The translations under genes and the position numbers were made by a program. DNA of 16,895 bases from Rhodospirillaceae bacterium (GTDB lineage: Bacteria; Pseudomonadota; Alphaproteobacteria; UBA7985). This document shows positions 14,102 to 16,895 of this stretch, piece after piece. The notes under the pieces are model-generated. The model had not been told where the DNA came from. It was given only the letters and a program-made list of their open reading frames with translations, and searched no databases. The stretch spans positions 1 through 16,895 of the forward strand of contig PAFB01000046.1 in NCBI GenBank assembly GCA_002700865.1. Direction: 5' to 3'. Each line of letters begins with the position of its first letter. Within the stretch, counting starts at the first letter, position 1.

Positions 14102-14346
14102 AAGACTGCCCCCAAATGCGGTGCACTTAGCGGCACCTACAATTAATGCACTGTTTTTGAGCTATCCTCGCAAAGGTAGCAACCCCAAGGTTCAATAATG
14201 TTGTGAATTAGCCAGATTATGCATCATCAGCAGAGAGAACAAATCAGTCGCTTAACGGCTCACAATATAGACAGTGTATAAATGCTCTTGCAAGCCTCTG
14301 ACTCGCCCGTTAATCAGAAGGCCCGATTCATCACAAGGCTGAGGCA

Positions 14347-15237
14347 ATGGCATCAGGCGCGGTTAAAACTGCAATTCTTCCCGTGGGCGGCTTAGGTTCC
14401 CGGTTCTTGCCGGCTACGAAAGCTATGCCCAAGGAAATGCTCACGGTCGTCGATAAGCCGCTGGTGCAGTACGCCATCGACGAGGCACGGGCCGCGGGGA
14501 TCGAGAATTTCATCTTTGTGACAGGCCGGGGCAAAACAGCCATCGAGGACCACTTCGATCATTCCTTTGAGCTTGAGCACACGCTCGCTGAGCGCGGGAA
14601 GAATCACTACGTCGAGATGATGCGGTCGATGATGCCGGAGCCGGGGCAGATTGCCTATGTGCGCCAACAGGACCCGCTGGGGCTGGGTCACGCCATCTGG
14701 TGCGCCCGGCATATGCTGAAGGACGAAGCCTTTGCCGTGCTTTTGCCCGATATCATCATTGACCCGGTTGATGGCGGTGATGGCTGTCTGAAGCAACTGG
14801 TCGATGCGCATGATCAATACGGCGGCATGGTCCTCGCTGTGGAGGAGGTGCCGCCGGAGCGGGTTTCGTCTTACGGCATTATCGATCCGGGCGAAGTGCG
14901 CGGTTCGCATCTGGAAATTCGCGCCATGGTGGAAAAGCCAAGGATTGAGGATGCGCCCTCAAATCTCTGCATCACCGGCCGCTACGTGCTTTGCACTGAG
15001 ATTTTCGACTTTCTCGACAAAGGCGTGCGCGGGGCGGGGAATGAAATTCAGCTGACCGACGCCATTGCCGCCAACCTGCAAAAACTGCCCATTCACGGCG
15101 TCCGGTTTTCGGGGCGTCGGTTTGATTGCGGGTCAAAAGAGGGTTTTGTTGCTGCTAATCTGCACTTTGCGCTCAAGCACCCGGAAATCGGGGACAAGGT
15201 GCTGAAGTCTGCCACTGAGATCATGGCGCGGCAGTAA
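14347..15237 (+). CDS. galU: UTP--glucose-1-phosphate uridylyltransferase
   Basis: A 296-residue cytoplasmic nucleotidyltransferase making UDP-glucose from UTP and glucose-1-phosphate, feeding polysaccharide and envelope sugar synthesis. The nucleotide-binding signature is GGLGSRFLPATKAMPKEM at 14-31. Then come QYAIDEARAAGI, the QQDPLGLGHAIWCA block, LLPDIIID, and MVEKP near 197 with the NLCITGRYVL segment and the late DCGSKEGFV. All are standard for GalU. The ATG at 14347 has AAGG about eight bases upstream. It stands alone, divergent from the lipoprotein gene with a 245-base gap, and runs convergently into the phosphoesterase gene. Confidence 0.96.
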   Translation: MASGAVKTAILPVGGLGSRFLPATKAMPKEMLTVVDKPLVQYAIDEARAAGIENFIFVTGRGKTAIEDHFDHSFELEHTLAERGKNHYVEMMRSMMPEPGQIAYVRQQDPLGLGHAIWCARHMLKDEAFAVLLPDIIIDPVDGGDGCLKQLVDAHDQYGGMVLAVEEVPPERVSSYGIIDPGEVRGSHLEIRAMVEKPRIEDAPSNLCITGRYVLCTEIFDFLDKGVRGAGNEIQLTDAIAANLQKLPIHGVRFSGRRFDCGSKEGFVAANLHFALKHPEIGDKVLKSATEIMARQ

Positions 15238-15263
15238 CCTGCCGGTTTGATGCCGGCGGTTTT
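15236..15263 (+). terminator. Compact terminator at the 3' end of galU
   Basis: AACC and GCCGG (15236-15239 and 15241-15245, one bulged T) pair with CCGGC and GGTT (15253-15261), followed by a short T-run. The stem starts inside the galU stop codon and its T-run abuts the stop codon of the convergent phosphoesterase gene, so the two genes share this 25-base gap. Confidence 0.55.
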
Positions 15264-16075
15264 CAGACGTCGGGGACGCAGCCCTGCAAACGGCCACCGA
15301 CACGCACGGGTTCCGCGCGGGTCGCCAAGCCCTCGTCATTGCTTTCAACAAACAGACCGCACAAAGTCGCCTCGCCTTCTGCGGGGCCGAATTTGGCGCG
15401 GGTGCCGACTTGGGTAAAGCGTGGGATTGAGGCGTCTTTGAGCATGCCAATGACGGAATCATAGTCTCCCGTCATCCCTAAATCACTTTGGAATGCCGTC
15501 CCGCCGGGCAGAATTTGAACGTCTGCGGTTGGGGCGTGGGTGTGGGTGCCCTCAACCGCGGTGACACGGCCATCAAGATAGTGGCCAAAGGCGATTTTCT
15601 CGGATGTTGCTTCGGCATGAACATCGACAAAGGTGGCGTCTCGCGCCTCGTCTTGCCACTCGTCGAGCGCTGCATCTGCCGCGAGAAAAGGGTTGTCCGC
15701 ATCTGGGTTCATGAACAGGCGGCCAATGGTTTGAATGACCCCGACACGGTGCCCATTGCGTCCGGTCAGCAGCGTTTTACCGCGCCCCGGAGTGCCGTCA
15801 GGATAATTGATAGGCCGCAAGATCCGATCATCTTCGTTCAGCATCGGAATGATCTCTTTACGGTCGAACGAGTGATTGCCCAGAATGATGCAATCAACGC
15901 CCGCCTCGAAAAAACCCTGCGCATGCTCGGGCGACAAGCCAAATCCATGCGTGGCGTTCTCGCCATTGACGATCACGAAATCGAGTTTCAAGCGCTCGAT
16001 AAGGGAAGGGACGTGCGCTGCTACCGCTTGCCGTCCGGTTCGTCCTACGACGTCACCAATGATCAAAGTTCGCAT
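15263..16075 (-). CDS. YmdB-like metallophosphoesterase (TIGR00282 family)
   Basis: A 270-residue calcineurin-like phosphoesterase of the YmdB/TIGR00282 family; studied members hydrolyse 2',3'-cyclic nucleotides and use two metals. Visible ligands are GDVVGR with Asp8, NGENATHGFG with Glu39 and Asn40, LGNHSFDRKEI with Asn67 and His68, DVHAE with His153, and THTHAPTAD with His178 and His180. LPGGTAFQSDLGMTG follows, as in the family. The ATG at 16075 is preferred over an in-frame upstream start because AGGTG lies six bases before it and the conserved MRTLIIGD begins there. It follows the 5-FCL gene by nine bases, so the two form an operon downstream of 6S RNA. Its in vivo role in alphaproteobacteria is not established. 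Confidence 0.92.
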   Translation of the reverse strand: MRTLIIGDVVGRTGRQAVAAHVPSLIERLKLDFVIVNGENATHGFGLSPEHAQGFFEAGVDCIILGNHSFDRKEIIPMLNEDDRILRPINYPDGTPGRGKTLLTGRNGHRVGVIQTIGRLFMNPDADNPFLAADAALDEWQDEARDATFVDVHAEATSEKIAFGHYLDGRVTAVEGTHTHAPTADVQILPGGTAFQSDLGMTGDYDSVIGMLKDASIPRFTQVGTRAKFGPAEGEATLCGLFVESNDEGLATRAEPVRVGGRLQGCVPDV

Positions 16076-16084
16076 GATTAACAC

Positions 16085-16666
16085 CTAATCCCTGGTCGCC
16101 TGGTCGTAAACCGTGGTGGGCGTAATCACCGCATGCAGAACCTCGTCTGTGGGTTCAACGGGCAAGGGCGCGTGGCTGAGCTGGCTGTTATAGGCAAGTC
16201 CAATAGCCGTGACACGCCGCCTTTGCTGGCGGAACATTTCCAGCGTGCGATCATAGAAGCCGCCGCCGTACCCCAGCCGAAACAATCGTCGGTCAAAGCC
16301 GACCAGCGGCAGCAGAACAACCAAGGTATCAGCGCGCATTCGGGGTGCGCTTTCCGGGGGTTCTTGCGTATTGAATAACCCCTCGTCCAGCGCGTCTCCG
16401 GGCGACCAAAGCCGAAAATCAAGCGGGCCTGGATCGCTGGGCGTGCGGGGCAGCGCGATCGGGAAGGCCTTGAGCCGCTCAACCAGCGGCAGGGGGTCCA
16501 ACTCACGCCGAATGGGCAGATAGGCCGTCAGCTGGAAAGGGTCGTCCGGCAGCAAAGGTGCAATGGCCCGGGCCATGAAATCGTACTGCGCTTGTCGTGG
16601 TTGTTCGTCGGGGCGGGATTTGATTAACGCGCTGCGCAGGGACGCCTTTTGCTCAGGGATAGACAC
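16085..16666 (-). CDS. ygfA: 5-formyltetrahydrofolate cyclo-ligase
   Basis: A 193-residue enzyme that converts 5-formyl-THF to 5,10-methenyl-THF using ATP, returning a storage or inhibitory folate to the one-carbon pool. The signature GYGGGFYDRT is at about 132-141, IGLAY follows, and the C-terminus has PTDEVLHAVITP. The N-terminal helix has KASLRSALIKSR with the ATP-site basic residues. The open frame extends back to 16753, but that part would lie inside the 6S RNA and carries no family sequence. I place the start at the GTG at 16666, nine bases after GGAG; a GTG at 16672 is the alternative. The 6S RNA-to-5-FCL order is a well-known conserved pair in proteobacteria. Confidence 0.93.
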   Translation of the reverse strand: MSIPEQKASLRSALIKSRPDEQPRQAQYDFMARAIAPLLPDDPFQLTAYLPIRRELDPLPLVERLKAFPIALPRTPSDPGPLDFRLWSPGDALDEGLFNTQEPPESAPRMRADTLVVLLPLVGFDRRLFRLGYGGGFYDRTLEMFRQQRRRVTAIGLAYNSQLSHAPLPVEPTDEVLHAVITPTTVYDQATRD

Positions 16667-16708
16667 GCACACAGGCTCCGAAATCACACAGGAGGACAAA
16701 GAAGAAGG

Positions 16709-16859
16709 GAGCCAGACGACCGTTGATCGAGTAGTCCACCTGCGGCCCGACATAAGTCAGGTGGGCGCCGCGTAACAAAACCTCGGCTCTGACAGAGGCA
16801 GCTCCCGTGCAAGGTGCATCGGCCCCGGGGACAAGATGATCTGACGCGTCGCCCAGCTC
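16709..16859 (-). ncRNA. ssrS: 6S RNA (alphaproteobacterial type)
   Basis: 6S RNA binds the housekeeping RNA polymerase holoenzyme by mimicking an open promoter. The call rests on three things. First, it sits directly upstream of the 5-FCL gene, same strand. Second, a long closing stem is present: on the minus strand GAGCTGGGCGAC pairs over 12 bp, three of them G-U, with GTCGTCTGGCTC (plus positions 16848-16859 and 16709-16720), extended by CGT/ACG and GATC/GATC after small bulges. Third, inside are a CCCCGGGGCCGAT stretch resembling the CCCCUGAGCCGAU of the E. coli RNA and a 3'-side hairpin CCACCTG...CAGGTGG (16736-16764). The span of about 151 bases is near the normal size. Exact ends are uncertain by perhaps ten bases each; the promoter would lie at or beyond the right edge. 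Confidence 0.85.
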
Positions 16860-16895
16860 TGTGGAAAGGAGTGGTGCTTTGCCTTCGCACTGTCA

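Noticed and set aside
14200..14346. Possible galU promoter using TATAAA near 14276
   Set aside because: The only candidate upstream element, TTAACG, lies about 19 bases away and matches poorly, so I do not list it as a feature.
16674..16713. Inverted repeat GGCTCC/GGAGCC that would hide the ribosome site of the 5-FCL gene
   Set aside because: The left arm on the minus strand is the last part of the 6S RNA closing stem, so the match is better explained by that structure; six base pairs with a 28-base loop is weak on its own.
16667..16753. N-terminal extension of the 5-FCL protein by 29 residues
   Set aside because: It overlaps the 6S RNA stem, carries no family sequence, and a GTG with a well-spaced GGAG exists at 16666.

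Overview
The window reads as a piece of chromosome from an aerobic alphaproteobacterium, most likely of the Rhodobacterales (marine roseobacter type). This placement is an inference. It rests on a set of housekeeping genes with alphaproteobacterial character (decaprenyl/octaprenyl diphosphate synthase divergent from a DUF2007 gene, DUF2244, yebC-dapB, galU, and a 6S RNA followed by 5-formyltetrahydrofolate cyclo-ligase and a YmdB-like phosphoesterase). It also rests on the catabolic MttB / dimethylglycine-dehydrogenase-like genes that are common in that group. No insertion sequence, phage gene, CRISPR array, tRNA or rRNA gene was seen.

Left part (1-2160): a TIM-barrel sugar-isomerase/epimerase-like gene on the minus strand (93-911), a 365-base divergent intergenic region, then a secreted, probable outer-membrane beta-barrel protein on the plus strand (1277-2038) closed by a strong hairpin terminator.

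Catabolic part (2168-9690): a tight three-gene minus-strand operon. First comes a dimethylglycine-dehydrogenase-like FAD/GcvT fusion (start 8631). A second, sarcosine-dehydrogenase-like FAD/GcvT fusion overlaps it by ATGA. Fifteen bases later comes an MttB-superfamily methyltransferase without pyrrolysine. A divergent LysR regulator (8794-9690) faces the operon, and a perfect 8-bp inverted repeat containing a T-N11-A LysR box lies in the gap between them. The most economical reading is a stepwise N-demethylation pathway for a quaternary ammonium compound such as glycine betaine or a relative. MttB would remove the first methyl and the two flavoenzymes the second and third, with the methyl carbon going to tetrahydrofolate. 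No corrinoid protein, the usual MttB partner, lies in the window. This operon is the most interesting system here.

Housekeeping part (9698-16895): ispB-type polyprenyl synthase (-); DUF2007 and DUF2244 small proteins (+); yebC and dapB (-, same direction, 36 bases apart); an alphaproteobacterial lipoprotein with an acidic tail (-) ending in a clear terminator; galU (+) ending in a small terminator that also covers the stop of the convergent phosphoesterase gene; and finally 6S RNA, 5-FCL and the YmdB-like phosphoesterase reading leftward in a row from the right edge. The 6S RNA call is supported by a 12-bp closing stem and by its position next to 5-FCL. Several starts are GTG or TTG, chosen from Shine-Dalgarno spacing.
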